Shown here in pieces: positions 1 to 11,112 of a stretch of DNA of 64,000 nt. The notes under the pieces are model-generated. The model ran no database searches. It was not told the DNA's origin and saw only the letters and a program-made list of their open reading frames with translations. The stretch comes from Corynespora cassiicola (taxonomy: Eukaryota; Ascomycota; Dothideomycetes; Pleosporales; Corynesporascaceae). The number at the start of each line of letters is the position of its first letter. Within the stretch, counting starts at the first letter, position 1. The translations under genes and the position numbers were made by a program. The stretch covers positions 4,154,001-4,218,000 of the forward strand of contig JAEUWY010000002.1 of the NCBI GenBank assembly GCA_022059125.1, read 5' to 3'.

Positions 1-1
1 A

Positions 2-1504
2 CTCCCCAAATGGACCGAATTCTTCGACTCGGAGCTGTGGAGCCAAAAGATTTTACAGCTGAGCCATAGCGAACCTGCAATCAAGCATGGGATTCTTGCG
101 CTGAGCACCATGCACGAGCGATTTGAGTCAACCTCGCCACTATTCAGCACCAAAACCAACGATTTTGCTTTTGTACAGTACATGCACGCAGTCAAGCATT
201 CTAACGATTTGCTCACAGCCCACCAAGAAGGGAAGATTGATTTGGAAAAGGTCCTCATAGCCTGCATCATATTTACTTGCTACGAAAATCTCGCAGGAAA
301 CTACCGAGCCGCGAACATGCACCTGCGCAACGGCATGCGCATTTTGAGGCAGCACAAGGCAAACGTCAGTTCGGAACGTCAGACCTCGGCTGCTGCCGAA
401 TCCATCGCGCATGTCCTCTATCGTTTCGATCTACAGGCCATGACTTTTTCGGACAATGCCTCGCCGTACGACTATGGATTCGAGAACCCACCGGACTGCC
501 CTAGGGTACCAGATGTATATACCAAGAACTTGGACGCTCGGAACGACCTCGTGGGACTACTGCGGTGCATGATGTGGATCTCTGGAATCGCAAACATAAA
601 TCCTCATGCCCCCGAGCATCCCATTTGGCTTCGAATCTATACTGAGCTAATGGGCTCTTTTGAGAAGTGGGAATCCGCTTTCGACAAATACTCCTGCAAC
701 ATACCCCTGCATGAACAAGGGGACCCAAAGATTTACGCTGGCAACACTCTCTTGAAGATGTACACGATAATGGCGCGCACAGTCGTCTTAGCGGGCGCTG
801 GAATGAGGACCGAAATGGCCTGGGACTCTTTTGTGGATTCTTTCAAGACCATTGTTGATTTAGCAGAGACGATACCAGTTCTAGCTCGACCAAACTCGCA
901 GCCCTCATCCGTTTCCTCAACGACAACACCACCACCAACAGGATCAGGAGGGAGCCCACAACCACGCCCAGCCAGACACCGTCCGATTGCACCAAATCCA
1001 GCCACAAAAACACCATCGCCGCCTGTCGGAACCTCGACACTCGTGTTTCAGCCCGAGCCCTCGCTATCCCGATCACAGACACCCAGCGAATACTCTACTG
1101 CGTCGACGGTCAAGCGTAGACCCTCGTCGTTCTCACCATCGTTTGAACTTTCTCCAATAGTACCCTTGTTCTTGACCGCCTGTCGGTGCAGAGATCCTGT
1201 GCTACGCCGACGGGCCATTGCTATCCTCCTTAACTGCAGGCGGCGAGAAGGTGTCTGGGACTCCTTTGGTGCAGGCATGGTGTCATTACAATGCGTCAAA
1301 ATTGAGGAAGGTATCGACGCCACGGTCGACTTGGGTCCTGATAACTGGCTTCCTCTGAATCCTGAATGTACAGACGGCAGCCAAGTACCGGAAATCAAGC
1401 GAGTACAGGATGTTTTCGTTTCTGTTAACATGACAGAGCGGCAGATCGGAGTTAACTACCTACTACGGAGCGGGGAGACGGTCGACCGGTATGTGAAGTT
1501 CTAA
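2..1504 (+). CDS. Fungal-specific transcription factor, C-terminal part (5' end outside window)
   Basis: The reading frame is open from base 2 to the TAA at 1502-1504, so the Met at 110 is internal and the true start lies upstream of the window. The visible ~500 residues begin with a 'LWSQKILQLSHSEPAIKHGI' stretch and end with an 'LFLTACRCRDPVLRRRAIAI' segment. That layout is typical of the fungal_trans_2/DUF3468 regulatory region of Zn2Cys6 proteins. A low-complexity Ser/Thr/Pro linker (about residues 300-385 of the visible part) separates the two halves. The DNA-binding cluster, if present, would be upstream. Family assignment is by pattern recognition; target genes are unknown. Confidence 0.75.
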   Translation, partial: LPKWTEFFDSELWSQKILQLSHSEPAIKHGILALSTMHERFESTSPLFSTKTNDFAFVQYMHAVKHSNDLLTAHQEGKIDLEKVLIACIIFTCYENLAGNYRAANMHLRNGMRILRQHKANVSSERQTSAAAESIAHVLYRFDLQAMTFSDNASPYDYGFENPPDCPRVPDVYTKNLDARNDLVGLLRCMMWISGIANINPHAPEHPIWLRIYTELMGSFEKWESAFDKYSCNIPLHEQGDPKIYAGNTLLKMYTIMARTVVLAGAGMRTEMAWDSFVDSFKTIVDLAETIPVLARPNSQPSSVSSTTTPPPTGSGGSPQPRPARHRPIAPNPATKTPSPPVGTSTLVFQPEPSLSRSQTPSEYSTASTVKRRPSSFSPSFELSPIVPLFLTACRCRDPVLRRRAIAILLNCRRREGVWDSFGAGMVSLQCVKIEEGIDATVDLGPDNWLPLNPECTDGSQVPEIKRVQDVFVSVNMTERQIGVNYLLRSGETVDRYVKF

Positions 1505-2400
1505 CCATCCAGCCACAGCAGGGTCACGACATTGTTTGAGCGTTTTTGATACCACTGTCATGTATTTTTACGAAATGAACCTTATGATGTGCATGCTTGT
1601 CGCAGCCGCTACACGCCCCAGCACCCTTTGACGTTATACACCCTCTACCGAAGCCTAAGCTACAACTAACATCTGACGAGTCCTAGTGCGCTCCCAAATT
1701 ACCTCTGGGAGGATTATCGTCCTGGGTGGGTGGCTACTGGCTTCAACGAACTTGTTCTTGCAACACCGCCCTGGGGGGTATCCAGGCCTGTCCACGCATT
1801 TAGCGGGGACAAAAACAGACACACCGAATGCTTACCTATCATGTCCTATGGCATCTGCTAGCACAGTGTGCCGTGCTGTTCTACACCATCTCTTGATAGG
1901 ATCATGTGCGCGTATGCCGGAGCTGGATGAAAAAGCCAATTAATTGGCGAGCCAAGGCCCAGTCTCACAAGACAACTCACCTTATTAAATCAAGCTGGCT
2001 ATCGATGGCCCCAAAGCTAAGAAAGTATACCTATTTAAGAAATAAAAGAAGGGGCATATTAAAGTTCATAAGAGTACTGCTTGCAAAAACTGAAATAACT
2101 GAGATGATGATACTAGGATAGGAAAGGAATTAGACTAAAGGCTATAGGAAACCAACAGATTTTAAGGAAATTCAAATTACATGATTGACAATACTGTATC
2201 TAATTTAGCTTTATAAAGGAAAGCTTTGAATTTGCGTCTGCAAGTCACGCATATCTCAAAAAATGCTTCGTTGCTTATCTAGTGGGGCCAAAACTGCATA
2301 ATGACGTTGGGAAATGACCTTCTTGTCTCCAAGTTCACAGATAATTAGCAAGGTTCACATTTATTCAATTAATTTAACATAAATAATATTCAAGCAGACT
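1505..2400. other. Gene-free spacer with an AT/TA-rich relic
   Basis: No credible gene. From about 1930 to 2400 the composition shifts sharply to AT with many TA dinucleotides and short broken frames, unlike the GC-richer flanks. This looks like an old repeat decayed by C-to-T mutation (RIP-like), but no element boundaries or terminal repeats are visible. The right end also serves as the 3' flank of the hydrolase gene. Confidence 0.5.
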
Positions 2401-3183
2401 TCAAGATTGCAAGAGCCTCACTCCTTGCTCTGCAGCCTCGATGAGTATCTCTACAACTTCTTCTGGGTGGCTAATCATTGGGAAATGATCAGAATGAATA
2501 TTCTTAGACACGATCTTAGCACCCTTTGAGATTGCTTCCTCTACCATTCCCTGGGACGTCTTGGGAGAAATGGCCACGTCGTCCGTGGCAACGACGTAAA
2601 CTGATGGGATGTGAAGATATCCAGCATACGTCAGGCGGTCATCAAACGACCTAGAGCTATGCTTGTTAAACCGAGAAGCATATTCTGTTCTTTCAGAATC
2701 GTTCAGGTGCTTGAAGACTTTTTTGCCATCTGCTTCTGGATCCATGCTCATATAGTCTGGAGGCTTCTGTTCGTTTTGAGGCATCCGACCAGCCACGAGA
2801 TCGGTGATGCAAGAGCCTTCAGGGACGACAAAACTCGCCAGGTAGACAATCGAAACAACTGCTCCTGGCTTCGAGACAGCCCTTCTTTCTTCCTTTCCAA
2901 GTCCTTTTGTGGCCTGAGTGGCAGGGATACCACCATACGAGCTGGCGACAAGCACAACGCCTTTTCCTTGATCCAATAGTTGAGCAGCAACAGAATGAAT
3001 CTTATCCGCGTCCTCATACATGCTCACTGGAGCCTCTTCGCCATCGTTGACCGATTTGAGGTCTACGGGATGAGCAGCGAAACCTTTTTTCTCGAGCAGT
3101 GGCACCACCTTGTCATAGAAAGATGCTGGAGAGAAAGATGGAGGTACTAACACGAACGCAATATCGTCTGCAGCGCGGGACAT
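2401..3183 (-). CDS. Alpha/beta-hydrolase family protein
   Basis: Single-exon gene of 260 aa. The N-terminus 'DIAFVLVPPSFSPASFY' is the first strand plus oxyanion-loop region seen in EstC/AB-hydrolase-1-type proteins. The nucleophile elbow is VASSYGG with Ser82 as nucleophile. An acidic candidate follows strand 7 (VVATDD, Asp201 or Asp202) and His233 (SDHFPM) completes the triad. There is no signal peptide, so the product is probably cytosolic. Substrate is unknown; the family covers esterases, lactonases and C-C hydrolases. Neighbours give no pathway hint. The ATG is the first in frame and the length is normal for the fold. Confidence 0.8.
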   Translation of the reverse strand: MSRAADDIAFVLVPPSFSPASFYDKVVPLLEKKGFAAHPVDLKSVNDGEEAPVSMYEDADKIHSVAAQLLDQGKGVVLVASSYGGIPATQATKGLGKEERRAVSKPGAVVSIVYLASFVVPEGSCITDLVAGRMPQNEQKPPDYMSMDPEADGKKVFKHLNDSERTEYASRFNKHSSRSFDDRLTYAGYLHIPSVYVVATDDVAISPKTSQGMVEEAISKGAKIVSKNIHSDHFPMISHPEEVVEILIEAAEQGVRLLQS

Positions 3184-5480
3184 TTTGATTGATAGGAGTA
3201 TGGACGGTTCAGCTGAAAAGGAATTAGTGCAGCGCCAATCCCCATAGAATGGGAATCATGCAGGGTAACAGAGTGGTATTTCTAGATTGGATTAGGTGAC
3301 TAATTCTTCCTCGGCTCAGTAGCTATAGGCAAGGTAATGTGCTCGGCAAGCAAGCTGATGACACGCGGTTCAGCTGCACCGGACGAATCGGATAGCCTTA
3401 CCGACTTAGATTTAGGCTATCTCTATAGACAAAGTTTGCCAAAAGAAAAGAAACCAGTTGCCATTGGCGGTGAATAGAGGTAGGCTCACGATTGTGTGCC
3501 TCGTAGATGTAGATTGCGTGTGATCCGTGCGCTTCCGACCTTGCCGCAAGGGTCCGCCATGGGATTATTGGAGGTTTGATTTCAATATGTTCGTCCTCTA
3601 AGTTTTGGCGAAGATGTCGGGTCAGGGATAAATTGCATTTGACGTGAGGTGATGGCTCAGAGTTGCTTGTATTGCAGTGCTGACTCGTGGTCCGGAAACG
3701 TCCAAGGATCCAACGTTGTATCACGGCACTGCAGCCTGATTGATAACTTGAAGATCTCCATAGGCACTGATTTAGTATTCAAAGAGGCTGTAAGTGTTCC
3801 GGTTTGAACCCGCGGCCGTCAGCACTTAGCCATATCGAACCAAAGATACTCTCCAATTCTCACCAACAGCCAAGACAAGCCTAGCTTGCATGTTGGTACT
3901 AGGATACATGTTTTAGCAGGCCATGCTATGCCCACACAGCGTGAAGATGACGCCAGTACCAGGAGACTGCAAGTCGGCACAACTATTACTCCGAGACGTG
4001 CTAAGGGTTGGTATTTCCATAACCGTGGCCAGAGTAAATCCTAACTCCGGTCGATATCGCCATGCTAATGAATGTGAAGCAAAACTGGTCGGCCTGATGC
4101 AAATCATAAATGGGGATTTGCATGCGCAGCGTGAAGGCCATATTCGTTCCAAATTTCTACATTTGGGAAAGCCTTGCACGGTGTACCCTGCGAGCACAGT
4201 CGAGTCCAAATTTAAACTCGGTAGAACCCGCTCCAGGTTCTATAGAGGCAAAATCCACGAGGAATTAGTACAGTTTGGATGTCAAGGATCATACGGAATG
4301 TCCTCAAGTTGGCGGGAAATTGGCGATTGATTCAGGATGGCTCCAGAATATAGACGTTGAATTCTGTGCCGAGGGTGGCGTCCATGACACTGCGTGTTCA
4401 TGCTTTGCCAGAGGAATCCAAGTCAAAGCATGCAGGCTCATTAGTATTGCTGAGACACCCATCCAAGATCGACACTCTCCTGAGATGTACCCCAGACCAA
4501 AGTCTATGCATCCATCCCCAGCCCGTCTGTAACCTTGAGGATTCATTGAGCTCCTTGTGCAATCTTATCCATCCAGGCCCGAATCCTTCCTCGCTTAAAA
4601 CTTGGGCTGCAACCCCCCAACATGCCATGCCACTTTTGCACCGCCTCAACCCCTTCTTGTTCAACATCGGAGAATTCTCCGACATTCGTATTCTCGGCAT
4701 CCCCGGCGGATGGCAGGATTACGCTGACGTACTGGAGGGGGGAGAGGGAAGGAACTCGGGGAAGTATAAGCGGAAGCGAGCCACGAGGCAGTTGACGGGG
4801 ATATTATATGCTCTCGCCATGATTGGTGTACGCCGCAGCATATCCCGGCAGCAGATAGCGCGATCCTCGAAAACAATCCCGCGGACGGGATAACTCGAGG
4901 CACGCACTACCTCGTGCACTGCGTCACGTATCTGCCTCTGCTCCGCCTTTCCTTTTCTCCATCTCTTCTCCCTCTTCCACGTCTCCTCTCGATGCCCCTC
5001 TGAATACGAGCCTCCAGTCCTAATGCTGGCGATGATGCGCACATGAGCAGCGTCCTCGGTATGAATTGACCCAGGGATACAGCGAAACGGGCCTACTCCC
5101 CCGCAAACCGCAATATAGACGGAACTTTTGGCCACGCGCTGGAACCTTGGTATATGTTTCTCCACGACACGAGGCTCGCGGCGGAAGGCGGAGACAATTT
5201 TGCCTGGGGAATAGGCTCGGATGAAGGCCTCTCTATTGGCAGGAGGCTTTCCCTTCGTCCAGATTACGAAATATGGCAGAAGAGTTTCGTAAAGATGGCG
5301 GCTGGGTCGTGACACAAGACGGGACTTGTTTTTAAGCTCCAGCGTTTCCGCTTGCCTAGTGATGCTTGTGTTCAATATCTGAGGCTTCGAAAGCGTGGAA
5401 TCTTGAGCTGTGAAGAGATCCTTGGAATATCCGTATCCATTTCTCCCCCCGTCTTTTGATATATCGATTGAACCGTCAAG
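3184..5480. other. Intergenic region, no supported gene
   Basis: About 2.3 kb without a coding frame I would defend. A 218-codon open frame on the minus strand (4719-5375) has no family resemblance and lies in the promoter of the acetylesterase, so it was not called. A short tRNA-like A/B-box pair at 3801-3832 (minus strand) is discussed among the rejected items. The TA-rich stretch just before 5481 (tgatatatcgatt) may be the core promoter of the acetylesterase. Confidence 0.5.
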
Positions 5481-6328
5481 ATGGTCACATTATCCGTCTC
5501 TCAGCTCGTCACTCTTTTGACACTCTCCTCCTCTGCCCTCGGCGCCCCCAATGCCAAACGCGCACAGCAGGTATGGATGGCGGGAGATTCAACCATGGCG
5601 CGAGCCAGCGACAACACCCAAGGTAGCAACCCTCAACTTCCCTCCCATCCTCACCATCTCACACCTCCACAGGATGGGGCGTCTACTTCCCCAACTCGGT
5701 GAACCTGCCCGTGCAAAACCGCGCCATTGGCGGCCGCTCCGCCCGCTCCTACACCGTCGAGGGCCGCTTCGACACCCTGATCAACAGCGTGCAGCCCAAC
5801 GACATCGTCATCATTGAATTCGGGCACAACGACGGCGGCTCCCTGTCCAACAGCGACAACGGCCGCACCGCGTGCCCCGGCGCGGGCGACGAAGTCTGCA
5901 CCTCGACCTTCAACGGCCAGACGGTGCAGGTCCTCACCTACCCCAAGTACCTGACCAACGCGGGCCAGGCGCTCGTCGCAAAGGGCGCAAAGGTCATTGT
6001 GTCGTCGCCGACGCCCAACAATCCCTGGGAGGGCGGCAGCTTTGTGTACACGCCGAATCGGTTCACCGGGTATGCGAGGACGGTGGCGGAGCGCATTGGC
6101 CCGAATGCCTTCTTTGTGGATCATGGCCAGTACACTGCCAACATCTTCCAGAGCTTGGGTAAGGCAAAGGTGGACTCGTTTTTCCCCAATGATCACACGC
6201 ACACGAGCCCCGAGGGCGCTGATGTGGTGCACAAGGCGTTTGTCAAGGGTGTGCTCTGCGCGGGAGGAAGCTTTTTGGCTGGGCACTTGAAGAACACCAC
6301 AGGCAGTGTGCAGGGAAGCTGCATTTGA
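5481..6328 (+). CDS. Secreted rhamnogalacturonan acetylesterase (SGNH hydrolase, CE12)
   Basis: Two exons, 5481-5622 and 5673-6328, joined across a 50-bp GT-AG intron, give 265 aa. Residues 1-21 form a signal peptide ending ALG-A. The enzyme family removes acetyl groups from the rhamnogalacturonan-I backbone of pectin outside the cell. Catalytic blocks are visible: Ser37 in MAGDSTMA (block I), Gly in QNRAIGG (block II), GHNDGG (block III), and Asp221/His224 in NDHTHTS (block V). Length matches the roughly 250-residue family. Cysteines in TACPG/EVCTS and VLCAGG/GSCI could form the two expected disulphides. It stands alone, with no pectinase neighbours. Confidence 0.93.
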
Positions 6329-7450
6329 GCGGCCAGATGATGTAGTAGGTGTGTAAATATGTTCGTGTCTTGTGCAAAGTATCTTTGGACCGACTCTATT
6401 GTATATACGAATATGTCAACGTCAAAAAGTTTAGGAGGGCTGGCCAGCTCTCAGACGTCTTGAATGAGAAAAAAATGCCATACATATCTCCCACATGCTG
6501 TCCATGTCCTCTCTCAAGACTCCAGTTCTAGCCCCCCCAACCCTACCGCACATCCCCCATCAAGCCCAGGATCCGCCCTCACCGCTGCCATCCCAAACCA
6601 GCCATCCATCCGCCAACCATCCGCCAGCCATCCACCCCCGACCCGGAAACCTCGGAATGTGCTCGGAACCGCACAGTCAGGTGTCCAAACCAAGCCATCG
6701 CCTACCCGACGCCCGACGGGCATCCGATGCGGCCGCAACCCTCCCAAAACAGTACCGCCGCCTCGGCGGCCGACCTTGTCAAGAGTGCCCCGGCTCGGCC
6801 CCGGGGGTGCCCCCTGGAGGTCGCACCCTCCGGGATGTTTCCTGGAAGGTTTTCGCGTCAGGGACACGGCTTGTTTGTTGGGCGCGGAGGCTTGCTCGGA
6901 GGTACGATGAGATGCCATATCGGGGAGTGGGGTGTTCTACGGTTTGGGATATAGGGTGGGGCGGGGCTCCAGGGTGGGTGCTGTGGCTGTCGTTCTGGAA
7001 TGGTCGGTGGGTGGGTCATGGACTGGTTCTGGAATGCTGTATCGAAAACGTGGGATGATGGACAGGCGGGATCTTGTTCACGTGCGAGCGGGACGGCATG
7101 GCATGGGTTTTTTTTGTAGGTAATGGCAAAGGCCCTTTTATTGATAGGTTGGCTGTCGTTTTTAATATAGCACGGCGCAGTGCTGGTTCCGTGTCGATCT
7201 CTGTCGGAGGTGTTGTCTCGACCTTTGCATCGAAAGGTTACATGTACAATGGCTCTCTTGGCCATCTGAGCGGTGAATCAGTAATGTTCAGCAAGAATGA
7301 TACCCTGTTGATCATACCATTCTTGGTCATGCCCGGACTCGCAAGGCAGTCCCTCTCGCTTTCTAGGAAGCCCATACATCTCTATGCTGTAAAGACGCCC
7401 GATCCCTAGTCGTACACCTCAAGCAATATTCGAAATATTCGATCACCTAA
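6329..7450. other. Intergenic region between convergent genes, no supported gene
   Basis: About 1.1 kb between the 3' ends of the acetylesterase (+) and the Rtf2-like gene (-). Open frames here are the by-product of a stretch that is C-rich then G-rich (6530-7060) and show no recognisable domains. Both 3' UTRs should lie here. Confidence 0.5.
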
Positions 7451-8457
7451 TCACTTTTTCCCAATGCTGAAACCCCTCGTCATGTAGTCGGCGCTATTCT
7501 TTGCGTTGGGCACATTGTCGCTCTTGGAGAACAGGCTCTTGACGTTGGCGTTTTGCTCTAGTTTCCTCCTCTTATTCCTCTCCTCTTGTTCCTGCATGAC
7601 CTTCTTCGTCAGCGAAGCAGTCGCCGCATTCTTGATGCCGCTGCTTGCGCTGGGAGGCTGCTTATCTTTCACCTTCTTCTCCTTGTCTTCGCCTGACGAG
7701 CTGTCCTTGAGTTTCGAGGATTCGGTCGCATCAACGCCGTTGGCCTCCTTCTCGGCATGCTTCTTGCGCTTCTTGTTCTTCTTCGCACCATTTGCCTCCT
7801 TGAGTGAATGCGTGAGGCTCTTCTCCTTGAGCGTTTTGATTCTCAAATTCAAGCGCGCAATATCAGTATCGACGACGGGCAGGATAGGAATGACATCGTT
7901 CTCTGCATATGGCTCGTTACACTGTTCCCCATTAGCACGCATAATAAAAGAGCGGGTGGGATAAAACTAACCTGCAGGCATGTCTCTCCGCTGACCTCCT
8001 TGACCACACTGCCGGCAAAAGCATGCCCGCATGGCACGAGGTACACGGCCTTTGCACCGGGCCCCAGCTCGCGCCCTGTGATCGGGCACACCCACTTCTC
8101 CTTGCGCACGCTCCTGTTTGTCGCATCCTTTTCCTCGCTGCTGTCCACCTCAAATTTCACTTCCACGACGTCTTTTAAGCTCTTCACGCGCCCGTCCATG
8201 ACCTTGTCCTGCTCAGCCTTCTTCGCCTCGCTGGGGTCTGTGATCAAGAACTCGAGGATAGACTCTTTGTTGTATAGCACGCCTGCAGAATCTGAGACGA
8301 CGGGTTTCGCAAGCGGTTTCCGAGTGAGCGGGTCGTGCGCCCATGAATCTTCTTGTCGTTCGTTCTGGACCTCCTTCATTTGCGTGGTGGTGAGTGCTTT
8401 CGCAGCCTCTTTGACGAGTTCGCGCCGTGTGGGGATACTTCCGCCATCATTTCCCAT
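7451..8457 (-). CDS. rtf2: Rtf2-like RING/U-box-type protein
   Basis: Exons 7972-8457 and 7451-7921 (minus strand) flank a 50-bp intron and give 318 aa. The start MGNDGGSIPTRRELVK is the hallmark N-terminus of Rtf2, followed by a half RING-like zinc unit with WVCPITGRELG and VPCGHAF (residues ~120-150). The C-terminal half is Lys/Glu-rich (KKNKKRKKHAEKEANG) and ends YMTRGFSIGKK. In fission yeast Rtf2 acts at stalled replication forks and has also been linked to splicing of specific transcripts, so a nuclear role is expected. The ATG at 8457 is chosen because the conserved N-terminus starts exactly there; the upstream frame extension is not conserved-looking. Confidence 0.88.
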
Positions 8458-8901
8458 GTTTTCTGTAATTAAGTGGGCGGTTAGAGGTAGAAGGGGTTTG
8501 GTGGTGGTGGAGTGTTGGAAGATGTGGCGGGCTGGTTTGCGGAGATGTGGAGCTTCTCCGAGATGCTTGGCGCTCAGGCACAGGCCTATGGCCGATTTGA
8601 GAATGCGTACCACTATCCCGCTCCGCTTGGAAAAGTGGCACCATCTACCTTTCTTCCATTCGAGACTATCAAGGCTACACATATTCGTCTCGCGTATATT
8701 TTGAAGCAAAACACCAATGAAGAATGAGCTTTTCTATTACAAGATTTACCAAGGCATTGCCAGCCTCCTATCATACATCATCCATCTATGATACATCCAG
8801 ACGCTATGCTAGCTTTTCAACCATACCACAACGCCGGAGTGAAACTTTTATACATGCTCGTCTTATGAGAGCGACCATCATCAAGACGGATCGCTTGTAC
8901 C
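8458..8901. other. Promoter/3' flank between Rtf2-like and PPR genes
   Basis: 444 bp upstream of the Rtf2-like ATG and downstream of the PPR stop (both minus strand). It must hold the Rtf2-like promoter and the PPR 3' UTR. No specific element recognised. Confidence 0.4.
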
Positions 8902-11112
8902 CTAGGCAGAAAACCATGACTTCTCTTCCCTGGGCTCAGCCTTGGGTCGCCTTAGGTCCTGTGGCCGATCCTGTTCTTCTTTTCCTCCGTCCTTAGTCTC
9001 TACGACCTTGCCGTCTTCAGCGCCTTCTTGGGCAGTTGTGGCTACCCTCGTAGAGCGAGTCCCAGTGCGATTGGCATTAACCCTGTGGATCAGAGCGGAC
9101 AACCGCGCTCGTTCCTCCTTGTAGCCCTTCTTCTGTTCCTCGGGGATTAGATTGGACATAATGAGGCGATCAAAAACTCCATATGTCGCTGCCAAGGCAT
9201 CGATGGCATCCTTTCTAGATTCCCCACTGAGAGGCCTTCCACTGGCCTTCTTCTCAGTGCCTATGAGGAGTTGGGTCTTAATGTTCTTTATAATAGGGTC
9301 GAGTTCGTTGAGCGCCTGGATCAAGTCTTCGCCCTTGGCCAGCGGGAAGGATCTAGCAAGGTCCGCGTATCTGAAAATAGTCTTGGCATCAGCGTCCTTC
9401 AAGGTACTCGTCATGGCTTGCAAGATCTGGCCTGCATTCTTCAAGGAGTTGTGATTGTTCTTGTCCCTTACGCAGGTACTCATCGCTATTCTGAAGGTGC
9501 CCGGCGAAATCGTTGTATTTGTGTCGAGATGGGTGGTGGGCTTGAGACCCCTGCCTCCCAGGTACTCTACAATAAGCCTGGCGGTCTCTCCTGATGCTCG
9601 TTGCTGGCGCAATACCCTCAGATACGCATTGAGGTTGTTAATGTCAGGTTTGACATTGTATGTCGTCTGGTCAGTGAGGAGGTTCCAGTATCCTATCGCA
9701 GCATCGGTTGCGGCCAATTTCTGGGATGCCTCCAGGACCATGGAAAGGGTAGCGTTGGCCGGGGTCGCGTACGTGAGAGACGCAGTGACTCCTCCACCAA
9801 TTCCCTGGGGGGGAACAGGGAGAAACTCATCTCCGCGCATGGGAGATTTTGTAGGGTTAAGGTGTGAGTCGTCGAATTTGTACTCTGGCGGGACATGCGG
9901 AGCACGAAGGCGAGCAACACCCGCAGCCTCCCGTGCTGGGCTTCCCAGGCGAGGCACCAGCCGCGGGATATCCATGGTCTGTTCTACCAACGACAGAACA
10001 TCATCCCAATCTCGCGGGCGGATTCCGACCAGCAGCAGCCTTCCCATAGCGTTGACTAGGAACTCATCGATGACGAGATCGGCATTCCTCCATTTCGTGA
10101 TTATGTCTTCCCATATGCGTCTGCCCTCTACAATGCCCTTTTCTCTTCGTGCAGCCAACTCATCTTCGCTCAGGTCGCGGGGCAGATTGACGATCAAGCT
10201 CTGTCTGATGGCATTGAGAATGGTCAAGAAGGTCCTGGCATTTGCAGCGCCAGGTCCGCTCTCGGGGATCTTTGCGGCAACACTCCACAGCGCATCCATG
10301 TCCAAAGCTCTGGCGCAGACTTTTAAAACGGCGTTGGTGTGTATGATGGACGGTTCCACTTTTGAGTTGGGCGCGGACATGGAGTGGTAGGTGGTCAGGG
10401 CCTTGGCCAGAGCCCCAGATTCGTGCGCATTTATGGCAAGACCTCGCAAGATGATGGTATACGTGTGGGAATCGGGGAATTGGGCGCGTTTCTTCATCTA
10501 GTCCACGGTCAGAGTCACATCTTGGCGCAAACGTGGGAAACTTGCCTCGTTGTAGATCTTGAACGCCTGAGCGGTCTTTCCCTTGGCCAATTGGTAGTCG
10601 ATGATGTGGTTCCAGCTGACAATACACTGCATGGAATGGCTTGCCATGCGCACCAGCTGCAGCGATTCCGTCACTTTGTCCTTGCCCAGTTGAGCTTTCA
10701 CAAAAGTGGCCAGTTCCAGCGGGTCGGCAAGATACTGCAACTCCTTGATCCGCCTATCCCAGTCTTGCTGGGACATGGCGGGGTCACGCCGTCCATACCA
10801 TCTGTTCAACGCAACGGGCTCTCTGGACCTTCTGTCCTGAGGCCGCTCCTTCAACACACTTCTCGCCTTTTTGTTCTGGGCAGCGGCCTGCGCCGACCGC
10901 TTCCATGGCTCATTTTTGGAGTGGGCTAGCTTTTCGACCTCGGTGAGAGCCTGCTGGCGCTGGCGCTCGCGCTGCTGAGTCGCATGGGAGAAGAGGCGCT
11001 GTTGGCTCTGGAAAAGCGAGGCGGGAGCATCACGACGCAGGCGGAGCGGCGGGGAGGCGGACGTGTCGAGGGCTCGGATGCATCGCCACATGCAGGGACG
11101 GCAGTTGAGCAT
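8902..11112 (-). CDS. Mitochondrial pentatricopeptide-repeat (PPR) protein
   Basis: Exons 10546-11112 and 8902-10497 give 720 aa once a 48-bp intron (10498-10545) is removed. Unspliced, the frame meets an in-frame TAG that is the last three bases of that intron. The joined sequence 'AFKIYNE-MKKRAQFPDSHTY' restores a PPR helix pair. Arg/Ser-rich residues 1-50 look like a mitochondrial presequence. PPR-like helices occupy ~150-300 and ~390-520, and the tail after ~650 is charged and disordered. PPR proteins bind organellar RNA and act in its processing, stability or translation (the fungal Cya5/Pet309/Ccm1 type); the exact RNA target cannot be told. Confidence 0.82.
10498..10545 (-). other. GC-AG intron in the PPR gene
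   Basis: On the minus strand the intron starts GCAAGT, contains CTGAC 15-20 bases before the end, and finishes GGACTAG. It is 48 bp (16 codons), so removal keeps frame and deletes a terminal TAG stop. The GCAAGT donor is the known optimum for GC-AG introns. Confidence 0.8.

Noticed and set aside
3801..3832. tRNA-like A box (TGGCTAAGTGCT) and B-box-like GGGTTCAAACC on the minus strand
   Set aside because: The boxes are too close (about 20 bases apart), the T stem does not pair properly, and no acceptor stem or anticodon arm can be drawn. At most it is a tRNA fragment or chance.
4719..5375. 218-codon minus-strand open frame
   Set aside because: No family resemblance, and it lies in the promoter of the acetylesterase. 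Arg-rich composition suggests chance opening.
10498..11112. Separate 204-aa protein upstream of the PPR gene
   Set aside because: Its stop coincides with the end of a well-formed GC-AG intron, and the PPR repeat is continuous after splicing. One gene is more likely than two.
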